This document shows positions 49,280-61,190 of a stretch of 64,000 bases of DNA, piece after piece; position 1 is the stretch's first letter; each line of letters opens with the position of its first letter. A program made the translations under genes and the position numbers. The notes below the pieces were generated by a model. It was not told the origin of the DNA and searched no databases. It saw nothing but the letters and a program-made list of their open reading frames with translations. Location of the stretch: assembly GCA_009760855.2 (NCBI GenBank), contig WPIO01000010.1, positions 4,617,501 through 4,681,500 on the forward strand, written 5' to 3'. The stretch is from Cristatella mucedo (lineage: Eukaryota > Bryozoa > Phylactolaemata > Cristatellidae).

Positions 49280-50380
49280 CATAGCCGAGTCAGGAGACTA
49301 GTTGAGGTAGTGAGTAGTGTGGGAGCAGCAGCTCAGGACCGCTGAAAATGATGAGCCATAGTCAACAGCAGGAGAGTAGTTGTCGTTTCGTAAGAATTGT
49401 GGAAGCGAGTTCCGCAGTCTAGGACCTGCAGAGCTAAAGCTTCTGTTGTCAACAGTCTTTAGGCAGAGGAGTTGAACAGCTAATTTATTGTCCATACAAG
49501 ACCTGAGGGCACGAGGAGGCTGAAAATGGTGCAGCAGTTCAGCAAGGAACGGAGGAGCCCAGCCGTGGCAGGCCTTGTGAGTCAGAATAAGAACTTTGCT
49601 CTGTACCCGTTGATCAACCGGCAGCCATCCAAGCTCCTTTAGCAAAAGAGATACATGGTCAAATCTTTGGGACTTGAAGACTAACTAGCTTTGTAGCCAT
49701 ATTCAAAGCCAGCTGCAGTGGCCTAATTGCTTTCTTTGGTAGCCCAGCCAAAAGGGAATTACAATAATCAAGCCGAGACAGAACTAAGGAGCTAGTTAAA
49801 TTGTTTGCAAGCCACTGTGGAAGACAGCTCTTAATCTTGGTTAGGGATCGGACGTGATGGCTAGTTGTAAAAGTAGTCTTCTGAATGAAGCTTTTAAAAT
49901 TTAGGCAGGTGTCGAAAATGATACCTAAATTTCGAGCACGTGGTGATGGTCGCACAATAGCATCACCTATTAGAAGAGGAAAGCCTTTTAATCCAGCCAC
50001 ATGCTTAGGCTGTCCTATGAGCAGCAGTTTTATCGTCATTTAGTTTCGAGAAGTTTTCCGACATCCAGGATGGAATGTCGGCAAGGCAAGTATTAAGTTT
50101 CTCAGTTGCTGCAGCAGATTCCGACGGTTTGAATGACAAATACAGCTGAGTATCGTCAGCATAAAAGTGATATCCTATTCCATGGGCCTTAATCACCTTT
50201 CCCAGAGGTTGAGTATAAATGGAGAACAGCAAGGGACTGAGGACGGACCCTTCATGGACTCCACAGGTGACCCATCTCGTGTGTGAGACCTGATCTTTAG
50301 TCTTTGTACCATGCCACCAGCCAACCAAATGACGGGCACATCTTCTGCTGTCCGAGCTGCCGATGGGTAGCTGCCTCAAT
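49280..50380 (-). mobile_element. Second, distinct L2-type LINE lineage
   Basis: Minus strand: [89 protein letters not shown]. It shares the architecture of the common L2 here but is different in sequence and closer to the vertebrate-type consensus. The FYADD catalytic motif is intact; the copy is 5'-truncated in the RT. Confidence 0.8.
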
Positions 50381-51005
50381 GCTCTGGTTGTGCTCGGCAC
50401 TGAGGCTATGCACTCAAGCAAGCCTTCCCTGCTGGCAGTTCCACTTGGTGTGGCAAGCTGCTAATGGTGGCTGGTGCTGCTTGCTCGTAAGGGAGAAGTT
50501 CAGTGGTCAAGGAACTTGGTTTGTCATTCTTGTGGCAAAAAAGGCATTTTGGTTGTTCTCTGCATACCGAGGACTAGGGTTTTCCTGCACTCACTGTGAA
50601 ATTTTTACCACATATTACTTGGACCCCTGTGATTTCCTCAACTGAGGCTGGTGTGACAGTACTTGCTAGCCCCTGTGAGGCTAAATATAGAGCCATGTCG
50701 GTTTGGATTTCCTTGTGGGAAGATGCTGTAGACATAGTGCTGAAGAGTTGTTTGGAAAATATCTAGATCATCGTAAGAAATATGTACCAGTGGCTTTATA
50801 CAGCAGTTTTTTAGACGCTAAGGGCTAATGTTTTGGCAGAATAAGAAGCTGATCACAATCATTGGCTAGATTTAATGTTGATTCTGAGGAAGAAAGAAGA
50901 GAGCATCGCATTCCAATCTGGAAGGCAGCCGCTCTGAATTTTTGTTTGATTGTTTTTCATGTTTAGGCAGTCGCAGTTGTCGATTATCATTATCACCATG
51001 CCTCA
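50381..51005. other. Unassigned stretch before MFF
   Basis: No recognised element or coding signal. Confidence 0.4.
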
Positions 51006-51009
51006 CATG

Positions 51010-51577
51010 CCTTGTACTTATCGCCGACCTGCACTGGCTCCCAGTCAAGCAACAGATCGAATTCAAGGTTTTGTCGCTCACCTTTAGGTCACTTCCTTCT
51101 TTGGCTCCAGCCTATCTCTCAGATCTATTCCCCCACCATGCCAAGAATCGTACCACCCGCTTTTCGGAATCCAACAGTCTACCAAGACCTCGTACAAACC
51201 TCAAATCCTTTGGAGACCGTGCATGTAGTTCGTATGCTCCCAAAGCCTGGAACTCCCTCCCGGCTTGCATCAGAACATCCCCTGACGACCATATTTAAAA
51301 AGAACTTAAAAACACATCTGTTTAGGACAGCATTTAGTGGGTCCCTGTGATTCGTCCTTCATGTGCTTATGCGTGCTGACACTCTGCATGCTGCCACTAA
51401 CCACACATGCATGCTAACCCAGTGCATGTCACCCCTAACCATGTTATTCATGTTTATCAAGCATGATATTACTCACGATTCAATCGCGCTTCCCCTTTGC
51501 AGCAAATGTAAAGCGCCTAGAAAGAGATTAAGTTCTCTGAAGGTGCTTTATCAAGTGCATTATTATTATTATTATTG
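51010..51577 (+). mobile_element. 5'-truncated L2 LINE, 3' end
   Basis: LIADLHWLPVKQQIEFKVLS then RTNLKSFGDRACSSYAPKAW, the 3' UTR, the stem-loop tail (AAGCGCCTAGAAAGAGATTA) and ATT repeats at 51561-51577. Confidence 0.9.
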
Positions 51578-52070
51578 TACCGACAGTGCCATGATCAGCA
51601 TGCTTGGCCACCAAACACCTTCAAATGATCTTTCAGTATCACTATTCTACAGGCAACACGAGTGTTACAAGCCCCTGTCAAGGTAGACTTGAAACTATGC
51701 CATTTCAAGCTGTATAAGCTAAGTCACATGCGTTGAATATCATGTGGGACTTGACCATGCAAAGGTAGAAATGTAACGCACGAGCTCTTTAATCTACATC
51801 GAATACCTTGTCTACTAAGATAGGAAAGCTCCGGGGTTTGGGCTGGAATGTAGGCTAGCTGTTTTCTGGTTTTCATGGGAATTTACTGCTACAAGCCTTT
51901 AGTGCGTTTTTCTACGCAGGTGCTGCACTGCATACGCTTGACCTGTAAAATTTATTGGTCAGTAGTTCAAGGGTGGGAGGGGGTAGACCACCTGTGCTGA
52001 TTAGCTTGGCCGTGCATAATCTTGTGCATCATGACGGTTACTAATCTGTGCGTTTCTTGTAGTATCTGCC

Positions 52071-55000
52071 ATGGACAATGTAGGTGAGAGATACGTCTCT
52101 CAGCGAAGCTTCACACCAACAACAGATGAAATGTATTACAACCTGACAGATAAGGAAGTCATGGCCAACATCAACAGCAAGATGCAAGTGCCTAACCGGC
52201 TTTCATTGGATGGCAGGCCATTGGGGGGTTCAGTCATCGACCCAAGGACCGGTGCAAGTTTGGACATGCCAGTCTCCATGGCTGTTCCCGAGAGGATATT
52301 GGTTGCAGGTAAAAAGTCAGCAGCTTGTGCTCTTCTTAGTTGTTGCTTACGTTCTTCTGGACTGAATGCTTATGTTCTTCAGGACCGGCTTTACATGTGT
52401 TTGAAGCTGTGTCACATGACTCATTACTGCAGCTATGTCTCGGTTTTTATTTAATCTGGCCTTGCCGGTAACTGCTTCGTAGCAGGTAGGCTAGCCATAT
52501 TCAAGTAAAGCCTTCTAGATGTATCGGTATTCGTGGATTAAAAAGTCAAAAACCTTCCCATGTCTGCGCTTGAAGATTGCTATGCTGTTTTTGAATGTGC
52601 TTCCGGTTTGGGTCGTGCAAATTGCTCTCTGCAGAGTTAATAGCACCCAGGTGATACAGCATTCACAGGATGTGCTCAATTTCCTAAAATATACATACAT
52701 TCTGGCTGCCCAAGTTAGTTTGGGACTCACAGCAGGAAAAGGGAAACTCGCGTCAGGTTTCGGAATGCACAGCTGAATGCAAGATTATGGATCTTCCTAT
52801 TGTAAAGTGATTGCCAACTCGTTTATTACTCCATCCAACGAGAGTTACGCACATGTCTATGTACGGTAACAACAAATAGTAGCAAAGAAATCATCTCAGT
52901 GTGGCCACAACTGCTGTGAGTGCTGCTTTGTTCGAATAATAAGTGGATTTCCTACAATGGCAAGTAAGCTGAAGTTGCACAAAGGGTGCAAAAGTATTTA
53001 GTGAGAGCCCACGAAAAAAGAGATGTGCTGTTGGTATTTAGCGCTTGGTGAGCCGTGATGGCACACTAGGTAAGGTGGTGGCTTTCACGACCTCGGTCCC
53101 GAGGTCGTGGGTTCGATTCCTGCAGTGGGTGATCCTTTATCACCACTGCAAGCGGTGGTGATAGCCGTAAAGGCTCTTCTGTCGCTATACAAAAAGAGGC
53201 TGTTAAATCAGCTAGGATTCCTTTTCAGTGTGACCTTTCTTATCTGCCCAGGCGTGGAAGCCACAAGTTTCCGTGCTGTCTCCTCCACTGTAGTATTCAA
53301 CAGAGCCTCAATAGTGCTGAAAAATTCTGCTGCCGTTGTCTACCGAACACCTGCCTCAGCCACCTGTCGATATCGTCCCATAAACGTTCCATGCATATCT
53401 GATCTGGCGACCGGCTGGCCACTCAGCACTTCAGCAGATTCATCAAAAGAAGTGCATTACTGGCCTGGCCAGTGGCAATGGTCGTTTTTTCCGTACCAAA
53501 TATGGAGATCTCCCAAGTAAACTACTCTTGCTTTGCAGTGCAACTTTCTTGATCACCTCAAGGTACACGAGTTGGTCCATATACCGTTGATACATATATT
53601 ATATTAGATTCATAGTACTTTAGATCAGATGCAGAGCTCCACTATCTTTTTCGGCAAAGCAGTGCCAAAACCATCACCGAGTTGCACACCGTCGAATTTC
53701 ACAGTAGGTTAAAGTTTGTCATGCCTGTATGCCTCATCTTTCCTTCGGCTAACCCTTATATACGGTGCTTTCTATTGCAAAATATCATTGGTCCATAAAA
53801 TTGAATATAGTGGTTGTGGTCAGTGGCCCACTGTAGGCCGTCACATTTATGACAGCTAGTGAGTTGAGGCTTTGCTTGCATCTTGCAACCCCCCCCCCCC
53901 CAGAAGATGCCACTCTTAGCAAGCCGACTAATTTTCTTTTATTTACCAATTTCGAACTCTGTAGAATCGTTGTATGCTTGTTCAAGGTCTCGAAGTATGG
54001 CAGTTATTTTCTGAGGCACTGCCATCTTAACGAGTCGGTCACCCCTTGCATCATCTTTGCACAGCCTACCAGATTCAGCTGCTTGGGCCATCGATCTTGT
54101 CCCAGTATATCAATCGATATTATATTGAACGGTTAATTTGCAAACCTTAAGTCTTTGTTCTATCTCATGGTTTATATGGCCTTTTTGATGCAGCACGTGT
54201 GAAATCTCCTTAATATTGTCACTGCAGTGCTTCGCCTGCCGCAGTTCTCAGCTGCACGCTGCCGACCCGGAAGTATGGGTACTGGGCAGACATAAGTTTG
54301 ATCCTTTCGATGCAGAGCAGAATACGACCTAGGTTAATGCTATGCATGTTGGAAAAAACTCAGAAATGTCATTGCCTTTAACACTGGTGAATTTATTTGC
54401 TTAAAAGGGTCTCGCTTTAGCCTTTTTGTAACTATCACGTAAGTAGTATTCCTATAGCCACTCAAGAGAAAGCTCCTAGATCAATTAACTGTATTTCACA
54501 TAAGAATTAGTTTGAAGTGCACGTGATTTCGGCACATAATAATAATCTTACGTTTGTGTAGCGTCCTCGGCAAACTTAATCTCTTTCTAGGCACTTTACA
54601 TATGCTGTAAAGGAAATATGATCAAGTGGTTAGTAGTAACATGCAGAATGTCAACAAGCATAATCTGATTAGCCTTGGCATGCACAGCGTCCACATGTAA
54701 GATATGGCTAGTGGTAGCATACTCAGTTTCAGCACCATAATCAGACATAAGGCAAATCACGAGGACCCATTAAAGGCTGTGATAAACATTTGTGTTTTTA
54801 GCTTCTTTATAAATGTCGTCAAGTCTGGGGTATTGTAATGCCAGTCAGAAGTGAGTTCCCGACTTTGAGAGCATACGAAATAAAGGTGCAGTCTTCGAAT
54901 GAGTTGAGGTTCGTTCGAGGTACAGCTAAATGATTTGAGTCAGAAGAGCAGGTGATACTGTGCCTAGCATGGTGGGGGTAGTTCTGATGCGTAGGCTGTA

Positions 55001-56627
55001 GTCAGAGACTAATTACCTAAAATTGAATGACGCAACCTTGAAGTCGATAACCTGCTTGATTGGGCGTCGGTGCAGGTCGCCGAGAAGTGGTGGGATGTGG
55101 CAACTGCAAGGCTCACGACAGACATGCCTAGCTGAGTTTTTCTCCCAGTGTTAAGTGCCTGACTGCACATGCCTATAGATCAGCAAGCAGTGAGTGAAGT
55201 CGAGGTAGGATGCCACAATTGCATAGACTAATTTGAATGTAGTTCCCTGTCTAAGCAAGCTCTAACTTCTGCAATGTTAAATAGCCGAAAGTTAGAAGAC
55301 TTTACTGTGGAGCTGATGTGGTCATCTAAGTGAATAGCCACTTCGGAACAGAACCCCTAAATTTCGTGCAGACTCTACAGGAGATATACTGGCAGAGCCG
55401 ATTTTTTGCATTAAGCTTTTCAATTTCTGAATCACACTTGGATTGTCCATAACCCTATCTCAGTAGGAGACTTCAGAGTGTTGATGTTAATGGACAAAGA
55501 TCATCCGATGAACCCCTGAAATATTGGGCATCTCAGGACTCCATGCTTGGTCCAGTTCTTTTCACGGTTTATAGTCTCCCTGTTGCCGATGTGATTACCA
55601 AGCACAATCTAGGCTTTCGCTTCTATGCAGACAATACTCAGTTGTACCTTTGCTTTGATCCTTCCCAGCCCTCCAGCTCGTCGAATTCTCATAACTCCCT
55701 TGCTGCAGGAATTGATGACATCAGCACATGGATGGCAGCAAATTTTCTTAAATTGAATTATGATAAAATCAACTTACTAGTTATAGGCAAACCATGTGTG
55801 ATTCAGGAATTGGAAAGGCTAATGCTCAAAATTGGCTCTGCCAGCTTAACTTCTGTTAAATCTGAAAACAATCTAGGTGTCATGTTCCAAAGTGACCTTT
55901 CATTGGACGACCACATCAGTTCCACAGTCAAGTCTGCCGACTTTCAGCTGCATAACTTTGCTAAAATTCGGGCTTGTTTAGACAGGGATACCGCATCTAA
56001 ATTGGTCGATGCATTTGTGGCATCACGTCTTGACTTCTGTAACTCACTGCTTGCTGGCCTACCGGCCTGTGCACCCAGGCACTTGCAGCTGGTGCAAAAC
56101 TCTGTAGCTAGGCTTGTCTGTCGTGAGTGTTGCAGTTGCCGCATCAAACCACTCCTCGCCCACCTGCACCGGTTCCCAGTCAAGCAATGCATCGACTTTG
56201 TATCACTCACTTTAGGTCCCTTCATTCTTTGGCTCCAGCCTACCTATAAGATCTTCTCCCCACCAGGCTAAACATCATTCCACACATTTTTCGGAATCAA
56301 AGTGTTTAACTATACCTCGTACAAACCTCAAATCTTTTGGAGCCCGTGCCTTTAGTTCGTATGCTTGCAGAGTCTGGAACTCACTCCCGACTTGCATCAC
56401 ATCTCCTGACTTGTCTACATTTAAAAAGAAACTAAAAATGCATCTATTTACGAAAGTATTTAGTGGGTCCCTATGACCTGCCCGTTACGTACTTATGCAT
56501 GCTGACACTGTTGCATACTGGCACTAAACACACTTGCATGGTGACCCTGTGTATGTCACCCCTAACCATGTTATTCCTGTTGTTTATTGAGAATTTTGCC
56601 ACTAACCATTCGATCCAGCTTCCTTTA

Positions 56628-56678
<51 letters not shown>

Positions 56679-59620
56679 TGACTAGTATGTTGGTTTTATC
56701 ATCATTCAATTGGAGAAAGTTTGCTGCCATCTGTGTAGATGTCAGCAATACATTTAGCAAGGGAGTTTGGAGAATTCGACGCACTGGAGGTTTGAGAGGG
56801 GTCAAAGCAAAGGAACAATTTAGTGTCGTTTGCATAGAAGTGAATGCCTAGATTGTGCTTGGCGATCACATCGGCAAGAGGGAGAGTATAAACTGTGAAA
56901 AGAACCAGACCTAGCACGGAGCTCTGAGGTACCCCATATTTCAGAGGTACCCCAGATGATCTTTGTCCATTCACATCAATAAACGCTGCCAAAAGATCAA
57001 GCAAAGCAAGCAAGACTTTGCCCGAGTCTGTATTCAGGTCGTTATACACTCGAAGCAATGTTGACTCTGTGGAGTGATTAGCTCTAAAACCAGACTGGAA
57101 CTTGCTTGCTAGGTTTGAGGTTTCAATTTAAGAGTTTGGCTGTGTTGCCACAACTCTTTCCAGTGTCTTTGGTAGGAATGGTAAAAGGGAGACAGGGTGG
57201 AAGCTGCTCAAGTTCCCTTGATCTAGTGTTGCTTTCTTAATTAGTGGCCTAACTAACCCATTTTGAAAGGTGCAGGGGCATTAACTGAGGCTAAGGACAT
57301 ATTTACAATGTTAGTTATGCATGGCAGCAGCAGATCTATGTATCGTAGAAGGACGGTGGGAATAGGATCTAGAGCAGAGATCGACAAACGCTGGCCTTTA
57401 GGCCAGACACGGCCTAGCTAGTACTGCAGTCCGGCCTAATGCCCCCCTAGTTATTTATTGTTGGATCATGCCTAATTGCATTGTCACATTTTTGTGTCCC
57501 CTTCATTACTACTGGTTGCAGCTCAAGCTGTGGCCTGTATTTATTTTTAGAACCGATGTCAGGCACTTGTGTAAAACAGAAGTGGCCCGGGGAGGGTTGA
57601 TAAAATGCCTACACTTGTAATTGCTGTACGTGTCTGTTGTGCCTTGTTGTTCGTTCGTCTAGCCACTCCCACCCTGCCGGCCCGGCGTGCCTTCTGGCCC
57701 AGTGTGCCTTCTTGACCTCTTGAAATAAGTTTGTCGATCCCTGGTTTAGAGGAATAGTGGTCTTCTTTGACCAAGATATGAATTTCAGGATGAGATCACG
57801 CGTGGCTTCCTTGAATGTAGACATTGAGGTGCAGCTCGGAATTGAGGAGAGGAGTCCTGTGCGAGCTTGCTTGGTCCAGTTGTTAAGGTGCTCGCCATGA
57901 CCAAGGTCTGGCTGAGGTCGTGGGCTCGAGCCCCGAGGCATCTGTCAAGTGCTTGAATAGAGATTAAGTTCTCTTGGGCGCTATGCAAACGAATTAATTA
58001 TTTTACATTATTAATGAGGGACGTGAGTCCAGAGGGAAGGCTGCTACCTTAGGGAAAGACTCTCTGATCTTGTCTGTCTGGCTTACAAAGAAGCTAGAGA
58101 AACAATCAGCTAGGTCACCACAAGGATCATTCGGTACAGAGCTAACCTGGGAACAGTTAAGCAGATTGTTTATCGTAGACATCAGCATTTTTTAATTGTG
58201 CGTATGTGATTCAATAATATTTCTGTCAAAGCTAGACTTGGCCTTTAATAGGATTGATTGGTATGATCTGTTGGATTCCTTGAGTGGCTGTCGATGGACA
58301 GTCAATCTTGATCTTCTGTAAGCTTTTTTCAGGCTTTTGTATCTAGCTAGTTTAGTGTCTGCAGTAAACCATCGGCCCTCAAGGCGAGGGTGCACAGTGC
58401 GGCTTAATTAGAAGTGCAAACTTGTCAAGCATATAGCTAGTATCGTGTTGTTGCATGCAACCAATGATGATAAGTCCGAAGGAGGATTGAGAAGCAAGGG
58501 CAAAGAAGATATCTTCGCACGGACAGCATCGATGTCAAGGGTCTTGTGGTTTTGCGATTCACATATGATTTTGGATGCAGAAGGAACACTGTAGGCTGAA
58601 TGAGATCCGCATGTGGTCAGATTAGCAGAATTTGGTAATAGTATGGGGTGATAACATACAGTTGTGGTAGAATATTTGAAGTCAGTCAGTGCACGAAGTT
58701 CGACAATTCAGGCGTCAGTTAAGTTGTCAAAATGAGTTTTAAAATCACCCTTGAGGAGAAAAGATCGGTTTCTTGCACACGGAATCGAAATGAGATCAGT
58801 GAAATCTTAGATAAACGAGGACTTGGTACCTGGGGGGGGGGGACTAGATTACTGCTACCATTGGCAGCTTGTTGTCTGAGGGAGTTTTGTTGAGAGCTGT
58901 TGCTGTGACTGTGTTACCATTGGGCAGACCTTAGTACAAGTACAAACTGTACCATTGGGTAGACCTTAGTACAAGTACAAACCATGGTCATTGATCAGGG
59001 GTTTGAGATGTTGTTATGGCTGAGCTCACCTCAGTTATGTCTAAAGTGTAAATTGGTGGCAATATCTGAAGGAAATTGCAAAACCATTTTCCTGTTTGGT
59101 ATAGGCATCGGCCAGTGGGCTCTTTAGCCATGCCTAACACTGAATGTTGGGACATGCGAGCAATGTACCTTCGCTTTGTTAAGCTGTATATCAGCTTTGG
59201 GTTATCGGTAAGAAAGCACATTTCTCTGCAACCTGTTAAAGGTGTCCTTTTTTCTCTAATCGCAGTGCCGTGCTCATGGGATCCTGGCTTGTAAACTAGC
59301 ATACGTTAACTACAGCACGTGGAAGTTGTGGCAGCACTACACGTGTTGTCCTAGCTGCCTTCTATTTTGTATTCTGTAGGTTCGGATACACACATTTCGG
59401 CCAAAGAATTGGTCTTCGCTTCAGACTACGATATCATTCCCACGCCTGGTGACTTACAGAAAGAGGCTAGCCGCCTAGTTGAGCTGGCCACTCCTCCTCG
59501 AGTGCTCACCGTCGAGCAGCAGCTTTCGGCCATGGCTGAGCACAGCCAAGCCGAGGTACCACATTTGAAGCCGGAAATGCTCGACTTTGAAGAAGTAGCT
59601 GATTCCTTCGTTGGCCAAAG
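52071..59620 (+). CDS. MFF: Mitochondrial fission factor (Mff/Tango11), first two coding exons
   Basis: MFF is a tail-anchored outer-membrane protein of mitochondria and peroxisomes that recruits the dynamin Drp1. Coding exon 1 is 52071-52308, with the acceptor at 52062 inside the 5' UTR (TTTCTTGTAG), so at least one non-coding exon lies upstream. It opens MDNVGERYVSQRSFTPTTDE and carries the two family motifs MQVPNRLSLDG and MAVPERILVAG. Exon 2 is 59380-59620 (intron phase 1 matched) and contains ELATPPRVLTVEQQL, equivalent to the vertebrate LKTPPRVLTLSERPL, then DFEEVADSFVGQ, ending in phase 2. The coiled coil and C-terminal membrane anchor are not in the window, so the gene continues to the right. 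ATG 52071 is the first in-frame Met after the acceptor. Confidence 0.85.
53052..53220 (+). mobile_element. tRNA-derived SINE, family 1, best-preserved copy
   Basis: GCCGTGATGGCACACTAGGT, GTGGGTTCGATTCCTGCAGT, CCACTGCAAGCGGTGGTGAT, AAGGCTCTTCTGTCGCTATA, GAGGCTGTTAAATCAGCTAG. In MFF intron; directly abuts the Tc1 remnant. Confidence 0.92.
53225..53850 (-). mobile_element. Decayed Tc1-like transposase fragment
   Basis: Minus-strand frames with shifts give VKFDGVQLGDGFGTAL, similar to the VKFGGGSVMVWG block of Tc1 transposases, and LSGQPVARSDQ followed by RLWDDIDRWLRQ, similar to the SPDLNPIEnLWDELDRRVR block. Order is right for one element. Catalytic residues are not traceable. Confidence 0.5.
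54537..55445 (-). mobile_element. L2 LINE 3' half, minus strand (left arm)
   Basis: The tail (minus strand GTAAAGTGCCTAGAAAGAGA, AATAATAATAA side at 54537) leads back through the 3' UTR and C-terminal ORF2 to the NPSVIQKLK region. Head-to-head with the next copy. Confidence 0.85.
55446..56627 (+). mobile_element. L2 LINE 3' half, plus strand (right arm)
   Basis: A 242-codon open frame (55543-56271) keeps GFRFYADNTQLYLCFDPSQP, ISTWMAANFLKLNYDKINLL, RLDFCNSLLAGLPACAPRHL and HRFPVKQC. The catalytic motif reads FYADN rather than FYADD. The 3' UTR follows, ending in the ATT repeat. Its last part is complementary to the left arm. Confidence 0.88.
56627..56676. repeat. (ATT)n tail repeat
   Basis: About 16 ATT units at the 3' end of the plus-strand L2. 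Confidence 0.95.
57375..57743. mobile_element. Non-autonomous hAT element (MITE) with TIRs and 8-bp TSD
   Basis: 369 bp bounded by CAGAGATCGACAAAC and GTTTGTCGATCCCTG, a 15-bp inverted repeat with one mismatch. Flanks are ATCTAGAG (57367-57374) and GTTTAGAG (57744-57751), an 8-bp duplication with two mismatches. Removing it restores the collinear L2 sequence seen at 1796-1812. CAG-start ends and 8-bp duplications are typical of hAT (Charlie-like) elements. No transposase frame. Confidence 0.85.
57868..58003 (+). mobile_element. tRNA-derived SINE, family 2
   Basis: GCTTGGTCCAGTTGTTAAGG, GTCGTGGGCTCGAGCCCCGA, AAGTGCTTGAATAGAGATTA, AGTTCTCTTGGGCGCTATGC, then an AATTAATTATT end. Inserted in the minus-strand L2. 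Confidence 0.88.
58905..58985. repeat. Short tandem duplication
   Basis: Two copies of a unit of about 35 bp containing ACCATTGGG(C/T)AGACCTT and AGTACAAGTACAAAC. Confidence 0.85.
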
Positions 59621-59984
59621 GTTGGTTAATCTCAGCTGCATGTGGGTTTCTTGGTTTTGTCCTCGTGTGACTCTACGTGTGAAGCAACAAGACTCGCCGG
59701 TTGTTTGCTGAAAATTTGCTGCAGTGCTATGAAAGCCTGAGCTGCTTTTCTTTTAAATGTGCAATCGGTTTCCAGCAGCACGCAGTTCACACAATTAGGG
59801 AAAAATTGGGAGCACTTCTAAACAAGCAATAGTTTCTTTTGGCTTATTCACATCTACCGTGTGTCACAGTCTCTGTTTTAGGAAGACATTCTGTGGACTC
59901 CCTCTCCCCCTTAACTCTCGCCACATTAGCACATCAGACCTTCCAAGTAGGTTGATTGCGAGTGACTGCTAAAAACCACCAGGT

Positions 59985-61190
59985 GGATTTGAACCCCAGA
60001 CTTCAGGATATCGTACCAACCAGTACAAAACCAGGGTGGTTCGAAAGCATAGTTTTGGTAAGAGAAAACTTAAGGATGGCAGGAGAAAAGTCACAGAAAT
60101 GATGACAACAGAAGTAGCTACAGTTTTGGTGCACTGTAAAGAAGTTCTCCAGGGCACAGCAGGAGATTAACAATGCAAGTCTCACCTTTTGAGCATACTG
60201 AGTTATGTGGTCATGCCACAGTACGATCAGGTTTAAGACAACGACGATACTGTGTGTGGTTGTGGATAACGAATCTGCCCATTGACAAATCACAAACATA
60301 GAAGAAATAATTAATGGAGAAGCAAGTAATCAAAGATAGCCAACCATCATACTAGATGCAATCAAGCAAGCTCATGGTTAGCAGCAGTAACATGCTTACT
60401 GGTATCTGTATGTAGTGTTCACCTTCCTGAGTGCTTAAGCTATCAAAGTATAATGTACATGACGTTGACATTTACCCCATCCTCAAAGTATGGCAACACC
60501 TGGGCTTAGATGCCCTTAGAAGGACACCGGCTCCGAATGAGATCGCACTCGCAACACTTGATTTTGCACACATATTTTAACACAAGCTTTGCATGCACAG
60601 TGGCATCTTGATTAGACTCTTGTCTATTGGACCTCTACCATAACCACTCTCCTGTCTACCTCGTGACCAAGGTCGTGAAAAGCAATCGCCTTATCTAGTG
60701 TGCTATCACGGCTCCATACCCTGTCTCCCACTGGCTGCTGCCGATGAGTAACTGCCGGGTTTCGACTGTTTTGTCAGTGATATAGCTGGCTCTACTTCTG
60801 AGTTAAATATCCGTATGCATATTCTGTTTTGGCATGTCTCGGATAACTTTTCAGACTATGCGAAGTATCTAGGAAGACATATGGTTCTTTTAGAGTGCTA
60901 AGCCAATGTCGTATTGTTGTTACTAATATTGTTATCATGATCACACCCAGTGCCTCTCTTGATCTAATGATTATTTAAAAATTTAGCTGAATCTTAAGCA
61001 GTAATTATATATTATAATAATAATTATATAATATAATAATATAAATATAATATAATTATATAAAACGCTAACTTTCCAAAGTTGTGCCCTAGTGCTAGGA
61101 AGAATGAGTCCTGTCGTGAGTAGGAGTTAAACTCGCAACTTGCAAAGCCAGACACGAGAGCACTGCCATCTCGACCGGCGTGAAACATTC
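59985..61190 (-). mobile_element. Three tRNA-like SINE head fragments
   Basis: Minus-strand fragments at about 60040-59985 (GGGGTTCAAATCCACC B-box), 60715-60655 (GGAGCCGTGATAGCACACTA, a family-1 head) and 61185-61085 (GCGAGTTTAACTCC). None is a complete tRNA. The rest of this interval is unassigned. Confidence 0.5.

Larger units (their letters stand above)
56685..58870 (-). mobile_element. L2 LINE, minus strand, with nested hAT MITE and SINE
   Basis: Minus-strand frames: LINHLLN-type spacer at 58188-58003, the RT region around 57200-57000 (LRVYNDLNTDSGKVLLALLD, SSVLGLVLFTVYTLPLAD, HLGIHFYAND-like). Part of the palm (DHK to SYVSGR region) is deleted near 56985. Carries the MITE at 57375 and a SINE at 57868. 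The 5' edge is near a poly-G run at 58832. Confidence 0.8.

Noticed and set aside
54537..56627. A single L2 insertion with 5' inversion (twin priming)
   Set aside because: Both arms extend to the L2 3' tail, which twin priming does not produce; two insertions fit better.
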